From: Deferribacter abyssi
Lineage (GTDB): Bacteria; Chrysiogenota; Deferribacteres; Deferribacterales; Deferribacteraceae
Direction of reading: 5' to 3'
Assembly: GCF_049472655.1 (NCBI RefSeq)
Contig: NZ_JAQNCS010000003.1
Coordinates: 62,001 to 126,000 of the forward strand
Length of the DNA stretch: 64,000 nt
This document shows, piece by piece, positions 1 to 9,464 of this stretch; position 1 is the first letter of the stretch; the number at the start of each line of letters is the position of its first letter. Made by a program: the position numbers and the translations under genes. Under the pieces are notes generated by a model. The model was not told the DNA's origin. It saw only the letters and a program-made list of their open reading frames with translations, and did no database searches.

Positions 1-1
1 T

Positions 2-226
2 ATATGTTATTTTTCTCTTCGCTGCAAATCTTCAAAAAGAAAAGTAGGAAGTATTGCTTTACAAATTGTAAGAAATTTAGGTACTGGCGGTGGACATATA
101 AAATCTGCTGGAGGACAAATTCCACTTAATGATAGAGATTATTCTCAAGTCATTGGTATTCTAAGAAAAAGACTATTAAAAAAGCTAGCAATCAAAATCG
201 ACAAAGTTGACATAAAAAGTATTTGA
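2..226 (+). CDS. DHH-family phosphoesterase, C-terminal DHHA1 region (5' partial)
   Basis: Only the last 74 codons lie in the window; the frame is open to the left edge and stops at TGA 224-226. The product carries the glycine-rich motif GTGGGHIKSAGGQ, which matches the GGGH-x-x-AAGG signature of the DHHA1 domain. That domain follows the DHH catalytic domain in NrnA/RecJ-type phosphoesterases, which degrade nanoRNA, pAp or cyclic dinucleotide products. The catalytic DHH half is outside the window, so the exact subfamily cannot be set. The -35 box of the rubredoxin promoter overlaps its stop codon. Confidence 0.75.
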   Translation: MCYFSLRCKSSKRKVGSIALQIVRNLGTGGGHIKSAGGQIPLNDRDYSQVIGILRKRLLKKLAIKIDKVDIKSI

Positions 227-250
227 CATTTCGTTTTTTATAATTATTAT
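223..250 (+). promoter_or_regulatory. Sigma70-type promoter for rubredoxin-flavodiiron genes
   Basis: TTGACA at 223-228, a 16-base spacer, then TATTAT at 245-250. It lies just upstream of the AGGAGG ribosome site of the rubredoxin gene and overlaps the stop codon of the preceding gene. Assigned by consensus match only. Confidence 0.6.
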
Positions 251-272
251 AAATTAGAGCAAGGAGGTGCTT

Positions 273-434
273 ATGAAAAAGTATATATGTACTGTATGTG
301 GCTGGATTTATGATCCTGAAGTAGGTGATCCTGACAATGGAGTAGAAGCAGGTACTGAATTTGAGAATATTCCAGATGACTGGGTGTGTCCTGAATGTGG
401 TGCAAGTAAAGAAGCATTTGAGCCTCAAGACTAA
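273..434 (+). CDS. Rubredoxin (53 aa)
   Basis: Small cytoplasmic electron carrier with one Fe(Cys)4 centre. The protein has the two rubredoxin knuckles, CTVCGWIYDPEVGD near the N-terminus and CPECGASKEAFE near the C-terminus, plus the usual acidic, aromatic core (GVEAGTEFENIPDDWVCP). Length is normal for classic rubredoxin (52-54 aa). A strong ribosome site (AAGGAGGTG) sits 5 bases before the ATG. It lies directly upstream of a flavodiiron protein gene, so it probably donates electrons to it, as in the Desulfovibrio rubredoxin:oxygen oxidoreductase pair. A terminator separates the two genes, so rubredoxin may also be made in excess on its own. Confidence 0.95.
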   Translation: MKKYICTVCGWIYDPEVGDPDNGVEAGTEFENIPDDWVCPECGASKEAFEPQD

Positions 435-435
435 A

Positions 436-462
436 AGGCTATCATCTGATAGCCTTTTTTTC
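436..462 (+). terminator. Rho-independent terminator after rubredoxin
   Basis: Perfect 9-bp stem AGGCTATCA / TGATAGCCT with a 2-base loop, followed by an uninterrupted T run. It lies between rubredoxin and the flavodiiron gene and could give partial read-through. Confidence 0.85.
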
Positions 463-481
463 ATATAAAGGAGGATAATAC

Positions 482-1684
482 ATGGGTGCTGTTAAAATAA
501 AAAAAAATATTTATTGGGTTGGTGTGTTTGATCCTGATTTAGAAATTTTCGATATTGTTATACCTACCGAACATGGGACTACTTATAATAGCTATCTGGT
601 TATAGGTACAGAAAAAAAAGCTTTAATAGAAGCAAATAAAAAAATTTTTACAAATGAATACATAAAAACAATTGAAGAAATATGTCCTATTGAAGAAATA
701 GATTATATTATCTTAAACCATAATGAACCTGATCATTCAGGCGCCTTACCTGCTATTGTTGAAAAAAATCCTAATATTCAGGTTATCTACTCAAAAACAG
801 CTAAGTCATTTGTTGATAACATTATTAACAAAGAGTATAACGGCCAAGCTGTAGGCGATGGTGATTTTATAGATCTTGGAGGAAAAACATTAAAGTTTTT
901 CCATACACCATTTCTTCATTGGCCTGATACAATGTTCACCTATTTAGTTGAAGATAAAATTTTATTCCCTTGCGATTTTCTTGGAGCTCATTATTGTGAT
1001 AAAAATATTTTTAATGATACATTAGAAAATAAAGATGAAGCAATCACTGCATTTAAATTTTATTACAGCATGATAATGAGACCTTATAAAGAGCATATCT
1101 TAAATGCCCTTAAAAAAATTGACAGTTTAGAAATTGAAATAGTTTGTCCTTCACATGGACCTATTTTGAGAGAAAACATAGAATATTATATTAATTTCTA
1201 TAAAGAACAAGCTAATAGATATTATCTCAACAATCCAAACAAACAAATTACTATCGTTTATGGAACTGCTTATGGTAACACAAAAATGTTAGCAGATAAA
1301 ATTAAAGAAGGTATTGAAGAAACTGGTTTAGCAGTAAAGATGTTTGATGCTGCACTAGATAACATGAATGATATTATCGATGAGATAGAATTATCTCATG
1401 GATTGCTTATAGGCTCACCTACTTTGAATGCAAAAGCTGCAAAACCGATTTTTACTCTATTTGCAAATCTAGTTGTACTAAACGTAGCAAACAGAAAAGC
1501 GGGAGCTTTTGGTTCTTATGGTTGGAGCGGTGAAGGTATTAAAATGACTGAAGATATATTGAAAACTATGAGAATGAAATTACCACTTCCAGCATTTAAA
1601 GTAAAAATGACCCCATCAGAAGAAGAATTAAAAAATGCTAAAGAATGGGGACGTGAATTTGCTCTAAAGGTAATTGAAGGCTAA
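482..1684 (+). CDS. Flavodiiron protein (A-type flavoprotein, FprA/ROO type)
   Basis: Reduces O2 to water and/or NO to N2O in the cytoplasm, normally with electrons from rubredoxin. The 400-aa protein has an N-terminal metallo-beta-lactamase-like diiron domain (about 1-250) with ligands H80-x-E82-x-D84-H85, H146, D165 and H225. A C-terminal flavodoxin domain (about 256-400) starts at ITIVYGTAYGNTKMLADKI, the FMN phosphate loop. It is the two-domain class A form, with no fused rubredoxin or NADH oxidoreductase domain, consistent with the separate rubredoxin just upstream. ATG with AAAGGAGGA 7 bases upstream. All diiron ligands are present, so it should be active; O2 versus NO preference cannot be read from sequence. 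Confidence 0.93.
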   Translation: MGAVKIKKNIYWVGVFDPDLEIFDIVIPTEHGTTYNSYLVIGTEKKALIEANKKIFTNEYIKTIEEICPIEEIDYIILNHNEPDHSGALPAIVEKNPNIQVIYSKTAKSFVDNIINKEYNGQAVGDGDFIDLGGKTLKFFHTPFLHWPDTMFTYLVEDKILFPCDFLGAHYCDKNIFNDTLENKDEAITAFKFYYSMIMRPYKEHILNALKKIDSLEIEIVCPSHGPILRENIEYYINFYKEQANRYYLNNPNKQITIVYGTAYGNTKMLADKIKEGIEETGLAVKMFDAALDNMNDIIDEIELSHGLLIGSPTLNAKAAKPIFTLFANLVVLNVANRKAGAFGSYGWSGEGIKMTEDILKTMRMKLPLPAFKVKMTPSEEELKNAKEWGREFALKVIEG

Positions 1685-1706
1685 AAAAGGGGGTATCCCC
1701 TTTTTT
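1683..1706. terminator. Bidirectional terminator between fprA and ktrA
   Basis: A-tract, GGGG-loop-CCCC, T-tract hairpin (10-bp stem) immediately after the flavodiiron stop codon. The next gene converges from the other strand, and the symmetric A/T tails let it serve both directions. Confidence 0.75.
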
Positions 1707-1728
1707 AATTTAAACTCATCAAAAATTC

Positions 1729-2388
1729 TTAATCACTAAACACTTTTTTTATATTATCTTCTTCCCCAGCCACAACAAGCTCGTCGTTCTCTATAAGTTT
1801 AACACTAGCATCTCTTATTAGTCTAGCATTCCCATCTCTAATTAAAATAATAGCTGTAATATTATATTTCTTTCTTAAATCTATTTCCATCAAAGATTTG
1901 TCAAAAAACTTTGAAGGTACTTTTACTGTTGCAACAGCAGCATCACCACTCAATTCAAAAAAATCAATTATATTAGGTCTTGCAATTTTTTCAGCCAACT
2001 TTAGAGCAATCTCTTTTTCAGGTAAAATAACTTTATCAGCACCTATCTTTATCAAAATTTCTTTCTGAATTGTAGTACTAGCTTTTGCGATTATATATTT
2101 TGCCCCTAATTTTTTTAAGTATGTAATACATAAAATCAAACTCTCAAAGCTACTACTCATTCCTAAAATTACAGCATCATATTTGTCCACCGATAACTCT
2201 TTTAAAGCCTCTTCATTTGTAGCATCAGCTACAAGAGCATCAGTAACTATATCCTTTATTTGATTAATAATCTTAGTATTCTTATCTACAGCTAAAACAT
2301 TTATACCTTCTCTTGCTAAACCTACTGCAACCTCAAAACCAAATATTCCAAGCCCAATAACTAAGACATCTCTACTTTTTTCAAACAT
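1729..2388 (-). CDS. ktrA: KtrA-type potassium uptake regulatory subunit
   Basis: Cytoplasmic RCK subunit that gates a Ktr potassium channel in response to nucleotide (ATP/ADP, NAD(H)). The 219-aa product has an N-terminal Rossmann fold with VIGLGIFGFEVAVGLAREG (GxGxxG) followed by an acidic residue at the end of strand 2 (AVDK), and a C-terminal RCK_C/TrkA_C domain (about 140-219). Single RCK repeat and length fit KtrA/KtrC rather than the double-length TrkA. It is transcribed 3 bases downstream of the membrane subunit gene ktrB, so the pair is a two-gene operon. Confidence 0.88.
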   Translation of the reverse strand: MFEKSRDVLVIGLGIFGFEVAVGLAREGINVLAVDKNTKIINQIKDIVTDALVADATNEEALKELSVDKYDAVILGMSSSFESLILCITYLKKLGAKYIIAKASTTIQKEILIKIGADKVILPEKEIALKLAEKIARPNIIDFFELSGDAAVATVKVPSKFFDKSLMEIDLRKKYNITAIILIRDGNARLIRDASVKLIENDELVVAGEEDNIKKVFSD

Positions 2389-2391
2389 ATA

Positions 2392-3675
2392 TCACCCCAA
2401 CACCACTTTTTCTTCAGGGTATTGAACAGCCCTTTTCTTTTCTCTTCCTAGCATAGCCATAACTAAAGCGGCTGGTCCAACCCTTCCTAAAAACATACAT
2501 AGAATAATAACCAATTTACCTGCAGCTGTTAATTTAGTGGTAATTCCAAGACTCAAACCAACTGTACTCAAAGCAGATGTTACCTCAAACAACATTTCTA
2601 AAAAATTGTAATCGTAAATATACAACAAAATTAAGGTAGCTGTAACATCCACAAACAAGTATAAAAATATAAGTGCAAATGCCCTCAAAATTGTTTGATA
2701 AGGTATTTGTCTCTTAAAGACGACTATCTTATTTTCACCTCGTAATACTTTTGTAATTGAAGAAATTGTAATAAAAAATGTTGTTGTTTTAACACCACCG
2801 CCAGTTGAACCAGGAGATGCACCAATTAGCATTAATATTATCAAAGTAAATTTACTTATATTGTGTAAGGATGTTAAATCAATGGTGTTAAATCCAGCAG
2901 TCCTTGCTGTAACAGACTGAAAAAGACCATCAATCACATTCATCTCTTTTTCAACTACAGAAAATATCATCACCCCCATTATGATTAATGTAAAAGTAGT
3001 TAAAAGTACCACTTTAGTATGAAGTTTTAACCTGCTTTTAAGCTTAAAGTATTTATTTAAATCATATATAACATAATATCCTATACCACCTAAAACTATC
3101 AAACTAGTTATAGTTAATTTCACTATCAGATTGGTTCCAATCAAACTCTGATCAAAAGTGGAAAAACCAGCATTACAAAAAGCAGAAATTGAATGAAAAA
3201 CCCCGTAATAAATAGCATCACCTAAAGAATAGTGAGAAATATAAAATCCTATACTCAGAAAAATTGCTCCAATTAGTTCAAAAACAAAAGTATATTTTAT
3301 AATATATATCAAAATACTTTCTACTTCATGCAAGCCAAAAACATCTGTAATCTTAGCCACCATAATTCGTTGACTCAAATCAAGTTCTCCTCTTAAAAAG
3401 ATATATAATGAAGATGTAAGAGTCATAATACCAATAGCACCAAGTTGAATTAATATTAAAATTATGATCTGTCCAAAAAGAGTAAAGTTTGATGTATTCG
3501 TCACAATTAAACCCGTTACACAAACAGCAGATGTCGAAGTAAAAAGAGCATCCAAATATGACAAATTGCCTTTTGAGTATGCCCCAGGTATCATCAAGAA
3601 AAAAGAACCTGCGATAATAAGAATTGCAAAAGTTAATATTAAATACGACCAAGGGCTCAGCTTTAAATTACGCAT
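2392..3675 (-). CDS. ktrB: KtrB/TrkH-type potassium uptake membrane subunit
   Basis: Inner-membrane K+ (often Na+-dependent) transporter subunit of the SKT superfamily. The 427-aa protein is strongly hydrophobic, with the four M1-P-M2 repeats. Filter-region glycines appear in segments such as TSTSAVCVTGL, AFCNAGFSTFD, RTAGFNTID and STVGLSLG. The loop SPGSTGGGVKTTTF matches the intramembrane gating loop of KtrB/TrkH. First gene of the ktrB-ktrA pair. Length about 430-450 aa is normal for KtrB. Confidence 0.9.
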   Translation of the reverse strand: MRNLKLSPWSYLILTFAILIIAGSFFLMIPGAYSKGNLSYLDALFTSTSAVCVTGLIVTNTSNFTLFGQIIILILIQLGAIGIMTLTSSLYIFLRGELDLSQRIMVAKITDVFGLHEVESILIYIIKYTFVFELIGAIFLSIGFYISHYSLGDAIYYGVFHSISAFCNAGFSTFDQSLIGTNLIVKLTITSLIVLGGIGYYVIYDLNKYFKLKSRLKLHTKVVLLTTFTLIIMGVMIFSVVEKEMNVIDGLFQSVTARTAGFNTIDLTSLHNISKFTLIILMLIGASPGSTGGGVKTTTFFITISSITKVLRGENKIVVFKRQIPYQTILRAFALIFLYLFVDVTATLILLYIYDYNFLEMLFEVTSALSTVGLSLGITTKLTAAGKLVIILCMFLGRVGPAALVMAMLGREKKRAVQYPEEKVVLG

Positions 3676-3724
3676 GATGCGGATATTAGTATTTAAATAA
3701 TTTTTGTCAACAAAATATTGTAAC

Positions 3725-3782
3725 TGGAGTCACCCCATATTTTTTTGCAAAACTTTGTTTAATTGTGTTTGTGGAAAATATT
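3725..3782 (+). repeat. Partial copy of the MITE-like element end
   Basis: The stretch beginning TGGAGTCACCCCAT is roughly 80 percent identical over about 55 bases to the left end of the element at 40701, including the internal TTTGTTTAA and GTTTGTGGAAAA parts. No matching right end is visible nearby, so it looks like a decayed or solo end. It lies upstream of ktrB and downstream of the acyl-CoA synthetase gene. Confidence 0.5.
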
Positions 3783-3820
3783 AACATTATTTGAATTCAT
3801 AAATATTAATTTATTAATTA

Positions 3821-3855
3821 TAAAATTGGTTGCCACTGAAAAGTGGGCAACCAAT
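3821..3855 (-). terminator. Terminator of the acyl-CoA synthetase gene
   Basis: On the minus strand a 13-bp stem (ATTGGTTGCC...GGCAACCAAT, one bulge) with a TTTC loop is followed by TTTTAT. It lies about 20 bases beyond the stop codon of the synthetase gene. Confidence 0.65.
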
Positions 3856-3873
3856 TGAAAAAGAATACTTCTT

Positions 3874-5517
3874 TTATACAAGTTGTAATTTTTTTGCCCC
3901 CATTTCCCTCAATTTAAATTTTTGTATTTTTCCACTAGCTGTCATTGGATATTCATCCACAAATTCAATATATTTAGGAATTTTATAATCAGCAATTTTC
4001 CCTTTACAAAACTCCTTAATATCTTCAGAAGTTATTTTACCACGATATTTTTCTTTAATCTTTATAAAAGCCATAACTTCTTCACCATACTTTTTATCCG
4101 GTACACCTACGATTTGAACATCTTCGATAACCTCGTAAGTATATAAAAAGTCTTCAATCTCTTTAGGATAAATATTCTCACCACCCCGAATAATCATATC
4201 TTTAATTCTACCAGTTATTACATAATAACCATCCTCAGTTTTTAAAGCCAAATCTCCCGTATGCAACCATCCATCACTATCAATAGCCTGTTTTGTTGCT
4301 TCTTCCATCTTATAATAACCTTTCATAACATTATAACCTCTTGCACATAATTCTCCAGCCACATTTGGTGGACACTCTTTACCAGTTGACGGATCAATAA
4401 TTTTCACCTCTACTCCAGGCAATTCTCTACCAACTGTAGAAACTCGTTTTTCTATATTATCATTCACTCTAGTTTGAGTAATACCTGGTGAAGCTTCAGT
4501 TTGGCCATAGACTATAGTAATTTCTTTCATATTCATTTTATCCATAACTTTTTTCATTACCTCTACTGGACAGGGAGAACCAGCCATAATCCCAGTTCTA
4601 AGAGATCCAATATCAAAATTTTCATATTCTAAAACTTGTAACTCTGATATAAACATAGTGGGTACACCATGTAAAGCTGTACACTTCTCTTTTTCAACAG
4701 TCTTTAAAACTTCAATTGGGTTAAAATATTCAACCGGCACCATCGTTGCACCATGTGTTAGACATACAAGAATACTTAACACTAGACCAAAACAATGGAA
4801 AAAAGGAACAGGAATACATAATCTATCCTTATCTGTAAACTTCATAATCATACCTATTGCATAAGCATTGTTTAGTATATTATAGTGAGTAAGCATAACT
4901 CCTTTTGGAAACCCAGTAGTCCCAGAAGTATACTGCATGTTAATAACATCATTATACTCCAAACTACTCATAACTTTTTCTAATTCTTCTTTATCAAAAG
5001 AATCACCTATTTTATAAAGCTCATCAAAATTAATCATTCCAGAAAAATCCTTATCATCAATCATCACAACCTTTTCTAACAAAGGAAATTTCTCAGATTT
5101 TCTACCTTCAGCAAGCTCTGGATATATATTATAAAGTGTTTTAGCGTAATCAATTGTTCTATATCTCTCAACCAAAAATAAGTATTTAGTATCAGACTGC
5201 TTTAAAAGATACTCAAGCTCTCTCTCTCTGTACATAGTATTCACCGTTACTAAAACAGCGCCAATTTTAGCAGTAGCAAATAAAAGATAAATCCACTCAG
5301 GTACGTTATGTGCCCAAATCGCAACATGATCTCCCTTTTTAACTCCGAGTTTTAAAAGAGCATACGCAAGCTTATCAGTTAACAAATCAAGTTCTTTATA
5401 TGTTAACCTAATTCCTCTAAACGGGTATATAACAGCTTCATTGTCAGGATATTTATCAGCAATGTGTTTTAAATATTCTCCAATAGTCTGTTTAATAAAA
5501 TTGAATTTTTCCATCAT
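3874..5517 (-). CDS. Acyl-CoA synthetase (AMP-forming, FadD-like)
   Basis: Activates a carboxylic acid, probably a fatty acid, to its CoA thioester via an acyl-adenylate. The 547-aa protein has the ANL-family motifs in order: P-loop-like YTSGTTGFPKGVMLTHYN (about 194), YGQTEASPG (about 340), GWLHTGDLA (about 418), GRIKDMIIRGGENIYPKEIE and the C-terminal lysine motif TASGKIQKFKLREM near the end. Length and motif spacing fit medium/long-chain acyl-CoA synthetases. It is a single transcription unit. Chain length of the substrate cannot be read from sequence. Confidence 0.88.
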   Translation of the reverse strand: MMEKFNFIKQTIGEYLKHIADKYPDNEAVIYPFRGIRLTYKELDLLTDKLAYALLKLGVKKGDHVAIWAHNVPEWIYLLFATAKIGAVLVTVNTMYRERELEYLLKQSDTKYLFLVERYRTIDYAKTLYNIYPELAEGRKSEKFPLLEKVVMIDDKDFSGMINFDELYKIGDSFDKEELEKVMSSLEYNDVINMQYTSGTTGFPKGVMLTHYNILNNAYAIGMIMKFTDKDRLCIPVPFFHCFGLVLSILVCLTHGATMVPVEYFNPIEVLKTVEKEKCTALHGVPTMFISELQVLEYENFDIGSLRTGIMAGSPCPVEVMKKVMDKMNMKEITIVYGQTEASPGITQTRVNDNIEKRVSTVGRELPGVEVKIIDPSTGKECPPNVAGELCARGYNVMKGYYKMEEATKQAIDSDGWLHTGDLALKTEDGYYVITGRIKDMIIRGGENIYPKEIEDFLYTYEVIEDVQIVGVPDKKYGEEVMAFIKIKEKYRGKITSEDIKEFCKGKIADYKIPKYIEFVDEYPMTASGKIQKFKLREMGAKKLQLV

Positions 5518-5681
5518 TTCCTCCGCATTGTTTAATATCGCTTTACATTTTACAGTTTCGACAAACCTATATCATTATTAAAAAATATTTTCAAGCACTT
5601 TTACAAAAAAACATAACCTTACTTTAACATTGTTTTAAAAATTTAGTGACTCTAAAATACTTTAAAAATAACGAAAATTGT

Positions 5682-5712
5682 TTGACTGAATTTTGATAAA
5701 ATGCTATATAAT
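5682..5712 (+). promoter_or_regulatory. Candidate promoter for nifJ
   Basis: TTGACT at 5682-5687 and TATAAT at 5707-5712 (19-base spacer), or TATATA at 5705-5710 (17-base spacer). The start would be about 25 bases upstream of the strong TAGGAGGTTT ribosome site of nifJ. Confidence 0.55.
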
Positions 5713-5746
5713 TTTACCTTTGATAAATTTTAAATAGGAGGTTTTA

Positions 5747-8700
5747 ATGTCTAAAAGAAGGTATGTCAATGTCGATGGTAATACCGCTGCAGCATATGTG
5801 GCACATGCTACAAATGAAGTAATTGCAATTTATCCTATCACTCCTTCTTCAGTAATGGGAGAATTAGCTGATGAAAAAAGCGCTAAAGGTGAAAAAAATA
5901 TATGGGGAACAATTCCAAAAGTGATAGAAATGCAATCAGAAGGTGGTGCAGCAGGAGCCTGCCACGGGTCTTTATCTGCAGGAGCCCTTACAACAACTTT
6001 CACTGCATCTCAAGGATTGCTACTTATGATACCAAATATGTATAAAATTGCTGGCGAACTAACCCCTACTGTTTTTCACGTCAGTGCAAGAGCTGTAGCT
6101 ACTCACGCGCTTTCAATTTTTGGAGATCACTCTGACGTAATGGCATGTAGACAAACAGGATGGGCACTGCTTGCATCTAACAATCCTCAAGAAGTTATGG
6201 ATTTTGCTCTAATTGCCCAAGCATCAACCCTTGAATCAAGAGTTCCATTTTTACATTTTTTTGATGGTTTCAGAACATCCCATGAAATACAAAAAGTAGA
6301 AGAACTCACTTTTGATGATATGAGAGCAATGATTGACGATGAACTTATTAGAAAACATAAAGCGAGGGCTTTAAATCCTGAAAAACCATCCATTAAAGGA
6401 ACATCCCAAAATCCTGATGTCTTCTTCCAAAGCCGTGAAGCAGTAAATAAATATTACGACAATGTTCCAACCATAGTTCAAAAACAAATGGATAAATTTT
6501 TCGAACTTACCGGCAGAAGATACAATCTTGTAGACTACGTAGGCGCTCCTGATGCTGAAAAAGTCGTAGTAATTATGGGTTCAGGTGCTGATGTAGTTCA
6601 TGAAACTGTAGAATACCTAAATTCTTTAGGTGAAAAAGTTGGTGTTTTAAAAATTCGACTTTTCAGGCCATTCCCATTAGAAGCTTTTATTAACTCACTT
6701 CCAAAAACTGTTAAAAAAATTGCTGTTCTTGATAGAACAAAAGAACCTGGTTCTTTAGGCGAGCCACTTTACCTTGATATTAGAACTGCAATAGGGGAAG
6801 CAATGCAGAAAAAAATGATCAATTTTGATAAATATCCAGTTATCGTTGGAGGAAGGTACGGTCTTGGTTCAAAAGATTTTACACCAGCAATGGTTAAAGC
6901 TGTTTATGACAATCTTGATAAAGAAGAACCAATCAACAATTTCTCTGTCGGTATAAAGGACGATGTAACAAATAAAAGTCTCGACTATGATCCAGAGTGG
7001 CTCACACCTCAAGATGATATATTTAATGGAATGTTCTTTGGCCTCGGTTCTGATGGTACAGTAGGTGCCAATAAAAACTCCGCTAAAATTATTGGTGATT
7101 TGACAGATAATTTTGTTCAGGCATATTTCGTTTACGACTCAAAAAAATCTGGTTCTATGACAGTATCTCATGTTAGATTTGGCAATAAGCCAATCAGAAG
7201 CTCTTATTTAATTCAAAAAGCAGATTTCATTGCTTGCCACAACTTCTCTTTTCTTGAGCAATACGAAATTTTAAAACCACTCAAAAAAGGTGGTATTTTC
7301 TTACTTAATAGTATCTATTCTAAAGATGAAATATGGGACAAACTACCTGCTGACGTTCAAAAACAACTTATTGAGAAAGAGGCAAAATTTTACGTAATCA
7401 ATGCAAATAAAATAGCAGAAAAAATAGGTTTAGGACCAAGAATTAATGTAATTTTACAAACCGCATTTTTCAAAATATCAAATATTATCCCATTCGAAAA
7501 AGCTGTAGATGCAATTAAAGATGCTATCAAAAAAACCTACGGAAAATATGGCGATGAAGTTGTTAACATGAATATGAAAGCAGTAGATGCAGGAATGAAT
7601 GAAGTATACGAAGTGGATTACCCAAAATCTGTCACATCAGACGTAAAAATGCATAAATACATTGACGACCCAGATGCTCCAGAATTTGTTAAAAAGGCAA
7701 TAAGTAAAATGATTGCTATGGAAGGAGACAACATCCCTGTGTCTTGGCTACCAGATGATGGTACATACCCAACTGGAACATCAAAGTATGAAAAAAGAAA
7801 CATTGCATTAAAAATACCTGTTTGGGATCCAGAAGTATGTATTCAATGTGGTATATGCTCTTTTGTTTGCCCTCATGCAACAATAAGAATGAAAATCTAC
7901 GATCCAAAATATCTTGAAAATGCACCAAAAACTTTCAAATCAGCTGATGCAAAAGGTAAGGAATTTGCAGGAATGAAATTTTCACTTCAAGTTGCTCCAG
8001 AAGATTGTACAGGTTGCGGTGCTTGTGTTTATAATTGTCCTGCTAAAAGTAAAACAGATCCTACAAAAAAAGCAATCAACATGGAATTGCAACCACCACT
8101 GAGAGAACAAGAGGCAGAAAATTTTAAATACTTCCTTTCAATCCCTGATCTTGATTACTCCAAATATAACAAAGCTACGCTAAAAGGTAGCCAACTATCA
8201 CCTCATCTTTTTGAATTTTCTGGTGCTTGTGCCGGTTGCGGTGAAACTCCATATGTAAGACTTCTTTGCCATCTTTTTGGTGATAGAGCTATTATTGCAA
8301 ATGCTACAGGTTGTTCATCTATCTATGGTGGTAACCTACCAACGACCCCTTATACAACAAGAACTGACGGCAGGGGTCCTGCATGGTCAAATTCTCTCTT
8401 TGAAGATAATGCTGAATTTGGCCTTGGTATGCGTCTTGCCACAGAAAAATTTAAAGAACAAGCTATAGAATTATTAACTGAACTTAAAGATAAAGTGGGT
8501 GCTGAACTTGCAGATGAAATCCTTAATGCTGATCAATCTAATCAATTGGGTATAGAAAAACAAAGAGAAAAAGTTGCAAAACTCAAAGATATATTATCTA
8601 AACTTGATGATCCCAAAGCTAAACTGCTCTATGATGTTGCAGATTACCTTATTAAAAAATCAATATGGATACTTGGTGGTGACGGATGGGCTTATGATAT

Positions 8701-9319
8701 TGGTTACGGTGGTCTTGATCACGTACTCGCTCAAAAATACAACGTTAATATACTAGTACTTGATACCGAAGTATATTCAAATACAGGTGGACAGTCATCA
8801 AAAGCTACTAATACTGGTGCTTTTGCAAAATTTGCATACAACGGTAAATCTGATTTCAAAAAAGATCTTGGTATGATGGCTATGAGTTATGGTCATGTGT
8901 ATGTAGCTCAGGTTTCTCTTGCTAATCCAGCTCAGTGTGTAAAAGCATTCATTGAGGCAGAAAGTTACGATGGTCCATCACTTATAATTGCTAATTCTCA
9001 CTGCATAGCCCACGGTATTGACATGAGTAAAGGTGTAGAACAACAAAAACTTGCCGTAAATTCAGGATACTGGTTACTTTACAGGTTTGATCCCAGACTT
9101 AGCATTGAAGGTAAAAATCCTCTTCAATTTGATACTAAAGATCTTAAAGCCTCTATTTATGACTACATGAAAACGGAAAACAGATTCAGAGCCGTGGCAA
9201 AAATGTTCCCAGAAAGAGCCAAAATGCTTGCAGATACTCTTAATGAAAGTATTAAAAGAAGATACAGCATTTATAAACAACTTGCTACAAAGCTTGAATG
9301 TTCTGAAGAAAATGAATAA
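5747..9319 (+). CDS. nifJ: Pyruvate:ferredoxin (flavodoxin) oxidoreductase, homodimeric
   Basis: Interconverts pyruvate + CoA and acetyl-CoA + CO2 with reduction of ferredoxin; it is the central link from sugars and amino acids to acetyl-CoA, and can also run in the synthetic direction. The 1190-aa single-chain form has an N-terminal pyrimidine-binding domain (GNTAAAYVAHATNEVIAIYP), the gamma-type domain (about 420-620), and two [4Fe-4S] motifs, CIQCGICSFVCP near residue 697 and CTGCGACVYNCP near 753. The TPP domain has a proximal-cluster CAGCGE near 827 and the GDGWAYDIGYGG Mg-TPP motif near 985. Length and domain order match NifJ/PFOR of Clostridium and Desulfovibrio. Own promoter and terminator make it monocistronic. 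Confidence 0.96.
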   Translation: MSKRRYVNVDGNTAAAYVAHATNEVIAIYPITPSSVMGELADEKSAKGEKNIWGTIPKVIEMQSEGGAAGACHGSLSAGALTTTFTASQGLLLMIPNMYKIAGELTPTVFHVSARAVATHALSIFGDHSDVMACRQTGWALLASNNPQEVMDFALIAQASTLESRVPFLHFFDGFRTSHEIQKVEELTFDDMRAMIDDELIRKHKARALNPEKPSIKGTSQNPDVFFQSREAVNKYYDNVPTIVQKQMDKFFELTGRRYNLVDYVGAPDAEKVVVIMGSGADVVHETVEYLNSLGEKVGVLKIRLFRPFPLEAFINSLPKTVKKIAVLDRTKEPGSLGEPLYLDIRTAIGEAMQKKMINFDKYPVIVGGRYGLGSKDFTPAMVKAVYDNLDKEEPINNFSVGIKDDVTNKSLDYDPEWLTPQDDIFNGMFFGLGSDGTVGANKNSAKIIGDLTDNFVQAYFVYDSKKSGSMTVSHVRFGNKPIRSSYLIQKADFIACHNFSFLEQYEILKPLKKGGIFLLNSIYSKDEIWDKLPADVQKQLIEKEAKFYVINANKIAEKIGLGPRINVILQTAFFKISNIIPFEKAVDAIKDAIKKTYGKYGDEVVNMNMKAVDAGMNEVYEVDYPKSVTSDVKMHKYIDDPDAPEFVKKAISKMIAMEGDNIPVSWLPDDGTYPTGTSKYEKRNIALKIPVWDPEVCIQCGICSFVCPHATIRMKIYDPKYLENAPKTFKSADAKGKEFAGMKFSLQVAPEDCTGCGACVYNCPAKSKTDPTKKAINMELQPPLREQEAENFKYFLSIPDLDYSKYNKATLKGSQLSPHLFEFSGACAGCGETPYVRLLCHLFGDRAIIANATGCSSIYGGNLPTTPYTTRTDGRGPAWSNSLFEDNAEFGLGMRLATEKFKEQAIELLTELKDKVGAELADEILNADQSNQLGIEKQREKVAKLKDILSKLDDPKAKLLYDVADYLIKKSIWILGGDGWAYDIGYGGLDHVLAQKYNVNILVLDTEVYSNTGGQSSKATNTGAFAKFAYNGKSDFKKDLGMMAMSYGHVYVAQVSLANPAQCVKAFIEAESYDGPSLIIANSHCIAHGIDMSKGVEQQKLAVNSGYWLLYRFDPRLSIEGKNPLQFDTKDLKASIYDYMKTENRFRAVAKMFPERAKMLADTLNESIKRRYSIYKQLATKLECSEENE

Positions 9320-9348
9320 AAAGCGGGTTTTATACCCGCTTTTTTTTA
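9320..9348 (+). terminator. Terminator after nifJ
   Basis: AAGCGGGT stem closed by ACCCGCTT with a short T-rich loop, followed by eight T. It starts just beyond the nifJ stop. Confidence 0.9.
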
Positions 9349-9464
9349 TAAAAAAAATTCAAAGCTTCTCAAATTATAAAATTTCAGGATGCACATATTG
9401 TAGATTTATAAAATAAAAATTTACACATTTAAGGTTATATGAAATGAATACAAAGGAGGGTAAT

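Noticed and set aside
3464..3700. Open frame of 78 codons on the plus strand inside ktrB, and similar long frames opposite nifJ, sfrB and thiC
   Set aside because: They lie antisense to well-supported genes, lack ribosome sites and encode no recognisable domain.
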